Positions 25,981-33,948 of a stretch of DNA of 41,726 nt are shown one piece after another. The position numbers were made by a program, and so were the translations under genes. Below the pieces are notes generated by a model. That model searched no databases, was not told the origin of the DNA, and saw nothing but the letters and a program-made list of their open reading frames with translations. How positions within the stretch are numbered: position 1 is the first letter of the stretch; each line of letters begins with the position of its first letter. This DNA is from Chitinispirillaceae bacterium (GTDB taxonomy: Bacteria; Fibrobacterota; Chitinivibrionia; Chitinivibrionales; Chitinispirillaceae): the NCBI GenBank assembly GCA_016926315.1, contig JAFGOU010000568.1:1-41726 (forward strand), written 5' to 3'.

Positions 25981-27645
25981 TTAGCTTTTGCCCAACAATT
26001 CCTCTGCATGTTTCTTCGCGATGGTGGAATCGCCGCCGAGCATGCGCGCGATTTCCGGAACGCGCTCGTCAGGTGACAGTTTTTTAACCCTGGTCACGGT
26101 GCGGTCGCCGGACTGCTCCTTGTATACGGTGAAATGGTGGTCGGCGCAGCTCGCGATCTGGTGCAGGTGGGTGATGCAGAGCACCTGGTGGTTCTCTGAA
26201 AGGTCCGAGAGCGCCTTGGCTACGTTTCCCGCAAGGATGCCGCCGATGCCGGAGTCGATTTCGTCGAAAATGAGCACCGGGATCAGGTCATGGGATGACA
26301 TCACGGTTTTGACGGCAAGCATGAGCCGGGAGATCTCGCCGCCGGAAGCGGTACTGGCAAGCGGCAGCAGGGGTTCGCCCGGATTGGTCTGCACCATGAA
26401 TCTGATGGTTTCAAGTCCGCCCAATGCCGGCGCTTCATGCTGTGTGAAACCGGTCTGCCAGGTGCCGCCGTTGAACCCGAGCTGTTCCATGAGCGCGGTT
26501 ATTTTTTTATCAAACGATTTTGCGGCTTTGCGCCGCGCCCGGCTGAGTTCGCCTCCTGCCGCGATACAGGCTTGCAGGGCGCTCGCACGGTTTTTTAACA
26601 CCTCTTCCCGGTCTGCGTCAACGTTCCCGATAATGTCCAGGCTTTCCCTGAGACTGTCGCGCCTGGCAAGGAGCCCGTTAAAGTCGCAGTGGTGCTTTTT
26701 TTTAAGCCGCTGGATGGTGGCGAGACGGCTGTTGAGGTGCTCGATGCGTGAGGGGTCAACCGGCAGGCCGGTCTTGTCAAGGTAGGAGCCCATGAAGGTC
26801 TCGAGCTCGGTGAAGGTCGCCAGGGCGTTCGTAACGTCGTCAAGCCAGGGTGCGATTGCGGCATCGTACTGGGCGAGCACTTCCAGCTTTTTGCGGACCG
26901 ATGCAGTCCGTTGTTCAATGGCGTCCTGGGACGATGAGAGAAGGGAGAGTATTTCCGAGGCCGCCAGGCTGCGCTCGGCGCCTGAGCAGAGCAGTCTGAG
27001 CTCGGTTTCGATCTCTTCCTCCTCATGGGGATGCAGTGCGAGGCTGTCGAGCTCCCTGCACTGGTATTCGAGCACCTCCTTGCGTTCGATAAGGGCGGCG
27101 GCCTTGGCTTCGAACGAATCGAGTGCGTGCTGCGACGACCTATAGCGCTGAAACGAACGGTCGTAGGCGCTGCGCAGGTCCCTGACGGCGGAAAGGCCGT
27201 CGATCACGTCGGCGTGGGACTCTTCGGTGAGCAGGGACTGGTGCTCGTGCTGGCCGTGCAGGTCGACCAGCAGGTCGCCGAGCCGTTTGAGTGAGGAGAG
27301 GGGAACGGGTGTCTGGTTGATAAGCACGCGGTTGCGGTCGGTGCGGGTGATGATCCGGCGCATGATGATCTGATCGTCCTGCGGTTCGATGCTCAGCTCT
27401 TCCAGAAGCGCGTTCAGCGGATGGTTGCCGGGATCGACATCGAACACGCCCGTGATGTCGGCCTCGTCGGCGCCTGCGCGGATCTGGTCGGTCGAGGCGC
27501 GCTCGCCCACCAGCAGGCTGATGGCGCCGACCAGGATCGATTTTCCTGCGCCGGTCTCACCGGTAAAGATCGTGAATCCCTTGTCGAACTCCAGTGAGAG
27601 GTCGTTTATCAGGGCATAGTTACGTATCCGGATTTCGCGGATCAT
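25981..27645 (-). CDS. recN: DNA repair ATPase RecN
   Basis: 554 residues, normal for RecN. An SMC-like cytoplasmic ATPase that acts in recombinational repair of double-strand breaks. The N-terminus MIREIRIRNYALI is typical, followed by Walker A GETGAGKS, a central coiled-coil region rich in Glu, Arg and Leu (about 150-370), the ABC signature ASGGEISRLMLA and Walker B VLIFDEIDSGIGG. The ATG at 27645 overlaps the nadK stop by four bases (ATGA), pointing to translational coupling; an in-frame start at 27681 would add 12 unlikely residues inside nadK. nadK-recN adjacency is seen in many bacteria. It closes the long minus-strand gene string. Confidence 0.97.
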   Translation of the reverse strand: MIREIRIRNYALINDLSLEFDKGFTIFTGETGAGKSILVGAISLLVGERASTDQIRAGADEADITGVFDVDPGNHPLNALLEELSIEPQDDQIIMRRIITRTDRNRVLINQTPVPLSSLKRLGDLLVDLHGQHEHQSLLTEESHADVIDGLSAVRDLRSAYDRSFQRYRSSQHALDSFEAKAAALIERKEVLEYQCRELDSLALHPHEEEEIETELRLLCSGAERSLAASEILSLLSSSQDAIEQRTASVRKKLEVLAQYDAAIAPWLDDVTNALATFTELETFMGSYLDKTGLPVDPSRIEHLNSRLATIQRLKKKHHCDFNGLLARRDSLRESLDIIGNVDADREEVLKNRASALQACIAAGGELSRARRKAAKSFDKKITALMEQLGFNGGTWQTGFTQHEAPALGGLETIRFMVQTNPGEPLLPLASTASGGEISRLMLAVKTVMSSHDLIPVLIFDEIDSGIGGILAGNVAKALSDLSENHQVLCITHLHQIASCADHHFTVYKEQSGDRTVTRVKKLSPDERVPEIARMLGGDSTIAKKHAEELLGKS

Positions 27646-28535
27646 GTTTTGCCGACGTCCCGTTTTGATCCCTTGCCCCACGAGAGCTTGGTGCGCAGGA
27701 GCGAAAAGTATGACTGCTCGGCGAGCTGTATCAGGTTCGTGCCCGCGCCGCCGCAGGAGATGGTGATCTCGTCGTTGCTTTGCAGCTTTGCCGAATCAAG
27801 ACCATCGGCGCTGAGCAGCAGGTCGGGATTCTTTTCATTGACCCTAAGCCTGATCGGCTTGGTCGCGGGCAGCACGAGCGGACGCTCGCTCAGCGAATGG
27901 GGGCAGATGGGCGTCAGCAGCATGGCATTGACGTTCGGTTCAACGATGGGGCCGCCGCAGGAGAGCGAATAGGCCGTGGACCCGCTCGGCGAGGCCACGA
28001 TAACGCCGTCGGCATGGAAGTCGGCGATAAAGTCGTTGCCGTACCATGCGGAGATCGAAACGAGTTTTGGAATGTCGACGCGATTGATGAAAATATCGTT
28101 GAGCGCATTAAAGGTGCCTATTCGTGAACCCCGGCGGTCGAGACCTGCCTCGAGCACCATCCGGCTTATGATGGAATAGCTGCCCTCTTTGATTTTATTG
28201 AGGCTCTCTTCGAGGTTTTCCGGGCCGATATCGGTAAGAAAGCCCAGGCCCCCCAGGTTGATGCCGACGACCGGTTTCTGCGTGAACCGGCACAGGCGCG
28301 CGACCGAGAGAAACGTGCCGTCGCCGCCGACCGATATGACGGCGTCGCTCGAAGCGACCAGCGTTTTTTCATCCTGCGCAAAGGACGCGTCCTTCGGCGC
28401 TATATTTTTGAGGAACGGGTGATACACGACCAGCACCTTTTGCATGTCAGACCAGGTATGGATGCGGTTGACAACGTCCTGCAGGTGAAGGCATTCATTG
28501 AACGCGGCGACGCCGAAGGAACCGATTGGGCGCAT
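27642..28535 (-). CDS. nadK: NAD kinase
   Basis: 297 residues. Phosphorylates NAD to NADP in the cytoplasm. The family motifs are clear: ISVGGDGTFLS (GGDG nucleotide loop), GINLGGLGFLTDI, HADGVIVASPSGSTAYSLS and GGPIVEPNV, then LTPICPHSLSERPLVL. AAAGAGG five bases before the ATG at 28535 supports this start. It overlaps recN by four bases. A 119-base gap with a large inverted repeat separates it from the aroA-like gene upstream, so nadK-recN may form a separate transcript or be partly insulated from the aromatic genes. Confidence 0.97.
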   Translation of the reverse strand: MRPIGSFGVAAFNECLHLQDVVNRIHTWSDMQKVLVVYHPFLKNIAPKDASFAQDEKTLVASSDAVISVGGDGTFLSVARLCRFTQKPVVGINLGGLGFLTDIGPENLEESLNKIKEGSYSIISRMVLEAGLDRRGSRIGTFNALNDIFINRVDIPKLVSISAWYGNDFIADFHADGVIVASPSGSTAYSLSCGGPIVEPNVNAMLLTPICPHSLSERPLVLPATKPIRLRVNEKNPDLLLSADGLDSAKLQSNDEITISCGGAGTNLIQLAEQSYFSLLRTKLSWGKGSKRDVGKT

Positions 28536-28547
28536 ACGACCTCTTTG

Positions 28548-28643
28548 AAAAAAGTAGAGTTGCCGGGTGACAGTTGTCAGTTTACAGCAAGGCGTGCGCC
28601 AAAAATATGATTATCTGTTAACTGTCAATTGTTGGCCGGCAGC
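28548..28643 (-). terminator. Long imperfect inverted repeat with T-run, terminator-like, between aroA-like gene and nadK
   Basis: Arms of about 29 bases (28560-28588 and 28615-28643) match with a handful of mismatches, around a loop of 26 bases. On the minus strand the stem is followed within five bases by TTTTTT (28553-28548), the shape of a rho-independent terminator, just before the nadK ribosome binding site. The stem is unusually long for a terminator, so a small mobile repeat or a processing site is also possible. Confidence 0.55.
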
Positions 28644-28654
28644 GAATAGTCCGT

Positions 28655-29992
28655 TCAGGTTCTATATTCAAAATACGTTTCGAGCAGGTCCGGGAACGCA
28701 GGCCAGCGCTCTACAAGCAGTTCGTCGTTGATGGTGGTTGATCCGACGCAGGCAAGCCCGGCAACGGCAAAGGCGCCGCATAGGTGTGCGGGCAACGGTT
28801 CGATCAGGTCGAATCCGTCATACTCCTGGCTTCCCTTGATGATGAATCCGTCGTGGATATCACCGATCTTGACCTGCATGGTCCGCAGGCACGATTCAAT
28901 CTGGCGTATGGCGTCCGGATCGCTGAGCCGCAGGTCGTCGAAGTTCCTGAACAGCGATTCCCCTTCTGCAAACGCGGCCAGGAGCGCCATGGCCGGAAGG
29001 TGAAAGACGGGCGCGCAGTCGGTTTTCTGGCCTGTCTTGGCGAATTTCTGGAAGGTCACCATGCCGCAGGCGCCAAAAGGGGTCTGGCCTGACTCCTGCA
29101 GCGACGGTTTACACCCCATCTTGCGCATCAGGCCGAGAATCGGCATTGCCCACGGCTCGAGCGGCGCGTTGTCCACCACGAATGATCCGCGCGAGAAGAG
29201 CGATTTTCCAAGAAGAAGAAGGCCGCACAGGATCTCGTCACCGGGCAGCACGATTTCAGGAATGCGGTCAGGCAGCGGAGTGGAGAAGTCGGCATTCACG
29301 GTAAACAGCTGTTCGCTTGACGAGAGGCGCTGGCGGGCCTGTATCTTCATGCGCCGCACCAGCGGGTCTTTTTCCGTCTCGCCGAGTTCCCTCTTGATCG
29401 TTGTCTCGTTTCCAAAGTGCGCAGCCAGATGGCGCAGCGGGGTCGACAGGGTGAAGTCGATGCTGAATGATCTCCGTGCGCGCAGACCCCAGAACAGTCC
29501 CAAGGCCGCGTGGAGGTCCTGCTCTTTGATAAAGGGAACGGTGGCGCCGGCATTGATCTCGTCCGAAAGCGCCAGGCCTGAGCACCCGTCGTGCACGGCC
29601 TGTTCGAGTGTGTATCCGATGCGGTGCGCCTGGTTTTTCCAGAACGCAAGCCGCTCCCCGGCGATATGCTTGAAAAGCACGGGCCTGCGGGTGCTCAATG
29701 CCAAAAACACGACGAGGTCGCGGTAGGGGAGCTGGTCATCATCGAAAAACAGGGGGGCATCCGGATCAGTGTCGTTCGGGGTAAGCAGGCAGGAGCGGTC
29801 TTCCCACGAGAGCGCTGCACAGGGGCTTATATATCCGGCAAGCCGGTCCAGATAGGGAGTCCGGGTGACCTGGGGGAACCGGGCGCTGCTTTTCGCGGCC
29901 GCCGCAACAAGTGCGGCAACCAGAAAAAGGTCGGGACTTGAAGGAAGCGTGTAGTTGCCTTGCAGCGATTTCGCCCGATTGATGGTCAGCAC
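28655..29992 (-). CDS. Degenerate EPSP synthase (AroA) homologue, probably not catalytic
   Basis: About 445 residues from a GTG at 29992, seven bases after the tyrA stop; an upstream ATG at 30127 would lie inside tyrA and is unlikely. The fold is recognisable from PGDEILCGLLLLGKSLF, the IxNxxxxPWxxxILxLMRKMG region, LPAMALLAAFAEGE, and GAFAVAGLACVGSTTIND with WPAFPDLLE at the end, all aligned with 3-phosphoshikimate 1-carboxyvinyltransferase. The active-site motifs are gone: LPGSKS is LPSSPD (Pro20, Asp21), the GNAGTxxR loop is absent, the catalytic-Asp segment reads FHLP, RxKESDR is RLSDPDA, and DHRIAM is PAHLCG. The frame is intact with normal composition, so it looks selected, not decaying. 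It may be a structural or regulatory partner in the pathway; a working aroA would have to be elsewhere. Confidence 0.8.
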   Translation of the reverse strand: MLTINRAKSLQGNYTLPSSPDLFLVAALVAAAAKSSARFPQVTRTPYLDRLAGYISPCAALSWEDRSCLLTPNDTDPDAPLFFDDDQLPYRDLVVFLALSTRRPVLFKHIAGERLAFWKNQAHRIGYTLEQAVHDGCSGLALSDEINAGATVPFIKEQDLHAALGLFWGLRARRSFSIDFTLSTPLRHLAAHFGNETTIKRELGETEKDPLVRRMKIQARQRLSSSEQLFTVNADFSTPLPDRIPEIVLPGDEILCGLLLLGKSLFSRGSFVVDNAPLEPWAMPILGLMRKMGCKPSLQESGQTPFGACGMVTFQKFAKTGQKTDCAPVFHLPAMALLAAFAEGESLFRNFDDLRLSDPDAIRQIESCLRTMQVKIGDIHDGFIIKGSQEYDGFDLIEPLPAHLCGAFAVAGLACVGSTTINDELLVERWPAFPDLLETYFEYRT

Positions 29993-29999
29993 AATGGTT

Positions 30000-31115
30000 T
30001 CAGGTCCTTTCCCGCGCGGCGAATCCGGCCCGGCACAGCATTTCAGCCGCGTTTTTGGCGACGTCATGGCCGTCAAAGGCGAGCCTGATGGTGCCGCCTT
30101 CGCCTTCGCGCACTTTGAGCACTTCAATATCCTTGACGTTGATGTTTCGGTCCGCCAATACGGTCGCGATGCGCGCGATCATGCCCGGCTGGTCCTTGAC
30201 CACCACCAGCACTTCGGAGAGCTGCTGTATGAATCCCTTCGCGTTGGCGGGAATGGCCAGGCGGGTTTTTATGGACGATTCAAAGCATTCGGCAAGCGAG
30301 CCGTTTTGCAGCCGATGTTTTATATTGTCAAGGTGTCGGATGACGAGATCGAGGAAATCGTTGATCGCCTCCCTGTTGGTCGCCAGGATGTCGTGCCACA
30401 GCGAATAGGGCGAGCCGGCAATGCGTGTCATGTCGCGAAACCCGCCCGCGGCAAGGGCCAGCGTACCGGGAACGGCCTGCTCCACCTCCTGCGCGGCATT
30501 GACCAGCGCGACGGAGAGAAGGTGTGGCACATGACTGACTGCGGCCACGATCCGGTCATGCGTGCCCGCGTCGAGGAACAGGGTACGGCACCCGAGGTAG
30601 CGCTCGAAAAACAGGGCGATGTCCCGGTCGTGCTCGGACGGCGCCGCGTGCGTTTGCGCCTGCGGGGTCAGGACAAAGACGGCATTCTGGAACAGATAGG
30701 GATCAGACGCCTGCGGTCCGCTTTTTTCCGAACCAGCCATAGGGTGGCCGCCGATGAAACAGACATGGGACGCAAGTCCCCTGGCACATTCCATAATCTG
30801 CTGCTTGGTGCTGCCGATGTCGATTATCACCAGATTGTGGGGCAGGTCGAGTGTCTGAAGTTCACGCAGGGTTTTGATGATGGCGTACACCGGTGAGCAG
30901 AGGATGAGGAGGTCTGCTTCTTTCACCATGTCGGCAAGCCTGTCATAGGTATATCCCTCGTCAATGCAGCCGAGGTTCAGGGCAAGCGGCAGCTTGTTCG
31001 CTGAGGAGAGACCGATGATACGGCCCTTGTAGCCTGAATTCTTAAGCCCGAGACCGATAGAACCGCCGAGCAGGCCGATGCTGTAAATAAGGACTGTTTT
31101 GGGATCAAACGGCAT
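30000..31115 (-). CDS. tyrA: Prephenate dehydrogenase with C-terminal ACT domain
   Basis: 371 residues. Converts prephenate to 4-hydroxyphenylpyruvate with NAD(P), the committed step to tyrosine. The Rossmann loop is IGLLGGSIGLGL near the N-terminus; IIDIGSTKQQI, FIGGHPMAGSEKSG and the catalytic-His region VSHVPHLLSVAL follow, then an all-helical part. About residues 295-371 form an ACT domain (VVVKDQPGMIARIATVLADRN), which normally binds the end product for feedback control. AGGAG lies about nine bases before the ATG, overlapping the end of the chorismate mutase gene, whose product feeds this enzyme. Confidence 0.95.
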   Translation of the reverse strand: MPFDPKTVLIYSIGLLGGSIGLGLKNSGYKGRIIGLSSANKLPLALNLGCIDEGYTYDRLADMVKEADLLILCSPVYAIIKTLRELQTLDLPHNLVIIDIGSTKQQIMECARGLASHVCFIGGHPMAGSEKSGPQASDPYLFQNAVFVLTPQAQTHAAPSEHDRDIALFFERYLGCRTLFLDAGTHDRIVAAVSHVPHLLSVALVNAAQEVEQAVPGTLALAAGGFRDMTRIAGSPYSLWHDILATNREAINDFLDLVIRHLDNIKHRLQNGSLAECFESSIKTRLAIPANAKGFIQQLSEVLVVVKDQPGMIARIATVLADRNINVKDIEVLKVREGEGGTIRLAFDGHDVAKNAAEMLCRAGFAARERT

Positions 31116-31119
31116 GGTT

Positions 31120-31911
31120 TCAGGCTCCTAATGGTGATTGTATCGGGATCTTTCGGTGCAAGAGATAGAGCGCTTCACCCTTTTTGGTCAGGGGAATAAC
31201 GGTTCTCCGGTAAAAATCAACCACCGGCAGCGGGTCGATGAGGTGTCTGACATGCGGATTCGCTTTTTTCTGGGCGCTCTCGACCTTCTGCCGGATGCGC
31301 CGCAGGATCCGTTCCTCCACTTTCGGCCGCGTAAGCTTTCGAATGATCCCTTCCTCGTCATTGCTGCGAATGAGCTTCAAAAATGTATCAGGAGACCTTC
31401 TGAATTTACTTTCCGCGACATACAGCGCGCCGTAGTGGACGCGACGCCCGATCGCCTGGATCGCATAGGCATCGTGTTCCGAACTTGAGCCGTAATGGCC
31501 GTCATCACCCCTGCGGCAGATTTTCGGCACCAGGGCGCAATAGCGGCGCACCAGCTCGGGCATGAGATTGATGCAGTTGAAATCGTCAATGAAAAGCCCG
31601 GTGTTATGCGTAATGCCGGCGCGTTTCGGCCTGGGCAGCCGTGCGTGAAACGGGCGCTCTTCCGGGACCGTAAAACGGCCGAACAGGGCATCCATATGCT
31701 CCTGGTAGTAGAGCCGTATCGCAAAAAGCGACCGCTTCCGGTTGTTTCTGAAACCGCTGCTGCCCGGTTCGTAAATGATCCGGTTGACACAAAACTGCGC
31801 GCGGTCTATCAATTTCGTAATGATGGTTTCTTCAAGGCCTTCGAGCCGCGACGCTATGGTATTGACCGCGAACCCGCTTCCGGTTTTGTGCTGGTGATCG
31901 TGCCTCGGCAT
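31120..31911 (-). CDS. Chorismate mutase of the yeast/plant (AroQ-beta) type
   Basis: 263 residues, the length of eukaryotic chorismate mutases and far longer than the usual 90-residue bacterial AroQ domain. Converts chorismate to prephenate. The sequence tracks yeast Aro7 as I recall it: LEETIITKLIDRAQF near the start, VPKICRRGDDGHYGSS, then GRRVHYGALYVAESKF near residue 155, the FLKLIRSNDEEGII and VEERILRRI segments, and VIPLTKKGEALYLL near the end. Counterparts of yeast Arg157, Lys168, Glu198, Thr242 and Glu246 appear present. The segment with Arg16 reads TIASRLEGLEE, with Ala in the Arg position and an Arg two residues on, and Asn194 seems replaced by Arg. An insertion rich in Arg and Phe (about 55-95) resembles the regulatory part of the eukaryotic enzyme. 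It sits between trpA (7 bases) and tyrA (4 bases), exactly where a chorismate mutase is needed. Confidence 0.88.
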   Translation of the reverse strand: MPRHDHQHKTGSGFAVNTIASRLEGLEETIITKLIDRAQFCVNRIIYEPGSSGFRNNRKRSLFAIRLYYQEHMDALFGRFTVPEERPFHARLPRPKRAGITHNTGLFIDDFNCINLMPELVRRYCALVPKICRRGDDGHYGSSSEHDAYAIQAIGRRVHYGALYVAESKFRRSPDTFLKLIRSNDEEGIIRKLTRPKVEERILRRIRQKVESAQKKANPHVRHLIDPLPVVDFYRRTVIPLTKKGEALYLLHRKIPIQSPLGA

Positions 31912-31918
31912 AATCGAC

Positions 31919-32722
31919 CTAGTTCCTGGTCGCCGCTTTGTATGCGGTAACCTTTTTTTTCAACAGCGCCAGCAGTGCCGGCGCCGTTCCCTCGTGCTTC
32001 TCGATCAACGAAACAAGCGCGCTCCCGACGATTGCAGCGTCTGCGCCGGCCTTCTTGACGGCGGCAACATGGTCCGGCGTCGAGATCCCGAAACCGACGG
32101 CAAGCGGTTTGCGGGTCGTCTTTTTCAGGCGCCGGATGGTCGGCCGGACCGAGACGCTGAGCGACGTGTCAATGCCCGTGGTCCCAAGTCTGCTGACCAC
32201 ATAGACGAACGAGTCAACCTGCGAGCAGATGAAGCGCAGACGATCCGGCGGTGTCAGCTCGGAAGCGATGAACACCTGCCCGAGCCCGCAGCGGTGCATG
32301 GAAGTACGAAGGTCTCCCGATTCTTCCGGCGGAAGGTCGGCGACAAGAATACTGTCTATACCTGCTGCCGCGGCTTCTTCGCAAAAACGGTCGACTCCGC
32401 GGTGCAGGATCGTGTTCGCGTAGCAGAGCAGGCCGAACGGAATGCCGGTGGCCGAGCGCAGTCTCCGCATGAGCGCAAAGAAGTTCGCGTGATTGAGGCC
32501 GGCGTTCATTGCGCGCAGTGCTGCCCGCTGGTTGACCGGGCCGTCGGCAATGGGATCGGAAAAGGGGTATCCGATTTCAAGGATATCCGCGCCGGCCTCA
32601 ATATAGGCATTGAAGATTTTTTCACTTGTGGCAAGGTCCGGATCGCCCGCAACCGCAAAGGGTATAAAGGCGATCTCGCCTTTTCGTTTCAGAGCGTTGA
32701 AGACGTTGGCATACCGGTTCAT
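31919..32722 (-). CDS. trpA: Tryptophan synthase alpha subunit
   Basis: 267 residues. Cleaves indole-3-glycerol phosphate to indole, which passes through a tunnel to TrpB. The catalytic Glu is in [15 protein letters not shown] and the second acid, Asp, in the same segment; the Gly/Pro substitution pattern (GYPFSDP for the more usual GIPFSDP, and PVNQRA for PTIQ) is mild. [31 protein letters not shown] and [10 protein letters not shown] complete the phosphate-binding barrel. The start overlaps the trpB stop by four bases. No other trp genes (trpE, D, C, F) are in the window. Confidence 0.96.
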   Translation of the reverse strand: MNRYANVFNALKRKGEIAFIPFAVAGDPDLATSEKIFNAYIEAGADILEIGYPFSDPIADGPVNQRAALRAMNAGLNHANFFALMRRLRSATGIPFGLLCYANTILHRGVDRFCEEAAAAGIDSILVADLPPEESGDLRTSMHRCGLGQVFIASELTPPDRLRFICSQVDSFVYVVSRLGTTGIDTSLSVSVRPTIRRLKKTTRKPLAVGFGISTPDHVAAVKKAGADAAIVGSALVSLIEKHEGTAPALLALLKKKVTAYKAATRN

Positions 32723-33930
32723 AGTTTTTGTCCAAGATAGTCGGCGACCGAAAAAATGTCTTTGTCGCCGCGGCCCGAAAGATTAACCACGATGATAGAG
32801 CGTTTCGGCAGCTTCGGAGCGGTCTTGAGAACATAGGCGATCGCGTGCGACGGTTCAAGCGCGGGTATGATGCCTTCACGCCTGCACAGGACGCTGAATG
32901 CGTCGACGGCTTCACGGTCCGTCGCATACGTGTACCGTACCCTTCCGGTCATATGCAGGAGCGCATGTTCAGGTCCGACGCCGCTGTAATCGAGCCCTGC
33001 GGAAATCGAGTGGGTCGTTGCGATCTGTCCGTTCCGGTCCTGCAGCACGTACGAGTAGGATCCGTGGAGGATACCGGGACGGGACGCTTTTGTCGGCGTG
33101 AGTCGCGTCGCGTGTTTCGTGCCTCTGAGCCCGAACCCGCCCGCCTCGACCCCGGTTAGGCGCACCTTTCTGTCTTTAAGAAACGCGGAAAAAATACCGA
33201 TCGCGTTTGACCCGCCGCCCACGCAGGCCACCACCTCATCCGGCAGCCGGTGTTCGATGGAAAGGATCTGTCTGCGCGTTTCCGTGCCTATCACCGATTG
33301 GAAATCGCGCACCATGGTCGGAAAGGGGTGGGGCCCGAGCGCGGAACCGAAAACGTAGTGGGTGGTGCGCACGGTCCTGGTCCAGTCGCGCATCGCTTCG
33401 TTGACCGCGTCCTTGAGCGTCCTGGATCCGCTTTCCACCGGGATGACGCGCGCGCCGAGAAGGTTCATGCGGAACACGTTAGGACGCTGCCGCTCCATGT
33501 CCACGGTTCCCATGTAGATGTCGCACTCCATGCCGAGCAGGGCAGCGGCAGTGGCAGTTGCAACGCCGTGCTGGCCTGCTCCGGTCTCGGCAATGAGCCG
33601 TTTTTTGCCCATAAACATGCCGAGCAGGGCCTGGCCCAGGGCATTGGTGATTTTATGTGCACCGGTGTGGTTGAGGTCCTCCCGCTTGAGATAAATGCGA
33701 CCGCCGCCGCAATGGCGTGTCAGGCTCTCGGCAAAATACAGCGGCGTTTCGCGTCCGCAGTACTCTTTCAGAAGCCGCCGGTATCGTGCAGTCCATTGCT
33801 TGTCCTTGCGAAAGGCGGCATATGCCTTTTCAACCCCGCTGAGCGCGGGCATGAGCGTTTCAGGAGCAAACATGCCGCCGAAACAGCCGAAATATCCCTT
33901 TGTGTGGTTGCATCTGTTCATAGGTGCCAT
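32719..33930 (-). CDS. trpB: Tryptophan synthase beta subunit
   Basis: 403 residues. Pyridoxal-phosphate enzyme joining indole and serine. The PLP lysine is in [35 protein letters not shown], the phosphate-binding GGGSNAIG, and [14 protein letters not shown] are all present. [15 protein letters not shown] at the N-terminus is typical of the TrpB1 form that pairs with TrpA. The start is either the ATG at 33930 or another at 33921; neither has a strong ribosome binding site, and the gene begins 18 bases after the lepB-like stop, so coupling is likely. Overlaps trpA by four bases. Confidence 0.97.
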   Translation of the reverse strand: MAPMNRCNHTKGYFGCFGGMFAPETLMPALSGVEKAYAAFRKDKQWTARYRRLLKEYCGRETPLYFAESLTRHCGGGRIYLKREDLNHTGAHKITNALGQALLGMFMGKKRLIAETGAGQHGVATATAAALLGMECDIYMGTVDMERQRPNVFRMNLLGARVIPVESGSRTLKDAVNEAMRDWTRTVRTTHYVFGSALGPHPFPTMVRDFQSVIGTETRRQILSIEHRLPDEVVACVGGGSNAIGIFSAFLKDRKVRLTGVEAGGFGLRGTKHATRLTPTKASRPGILHGSYSYVLQDRNGQIATTHSISAGLDYSGVGPEHALLHMTGRVRYTYATDREAVDAFSVLCRREGIIPALEPSHAIAYVLKTAPKLPKRSIIVVNLSGRGDKDIFSVADYLGQKL

Positions 33931-33948
33931 TCGGATTCTGTGTCGGGT

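Noticed and set aside
29993..30127. N-terminal extension of the aroA-like protein starting at an ATG at 30127
   Set aside because: The extension lies wholly inside tyrA, in another frame, has low-complexity sequence and no AroA similarity; the GTG at 29992 follows the tyrA stop at normal operon distance.
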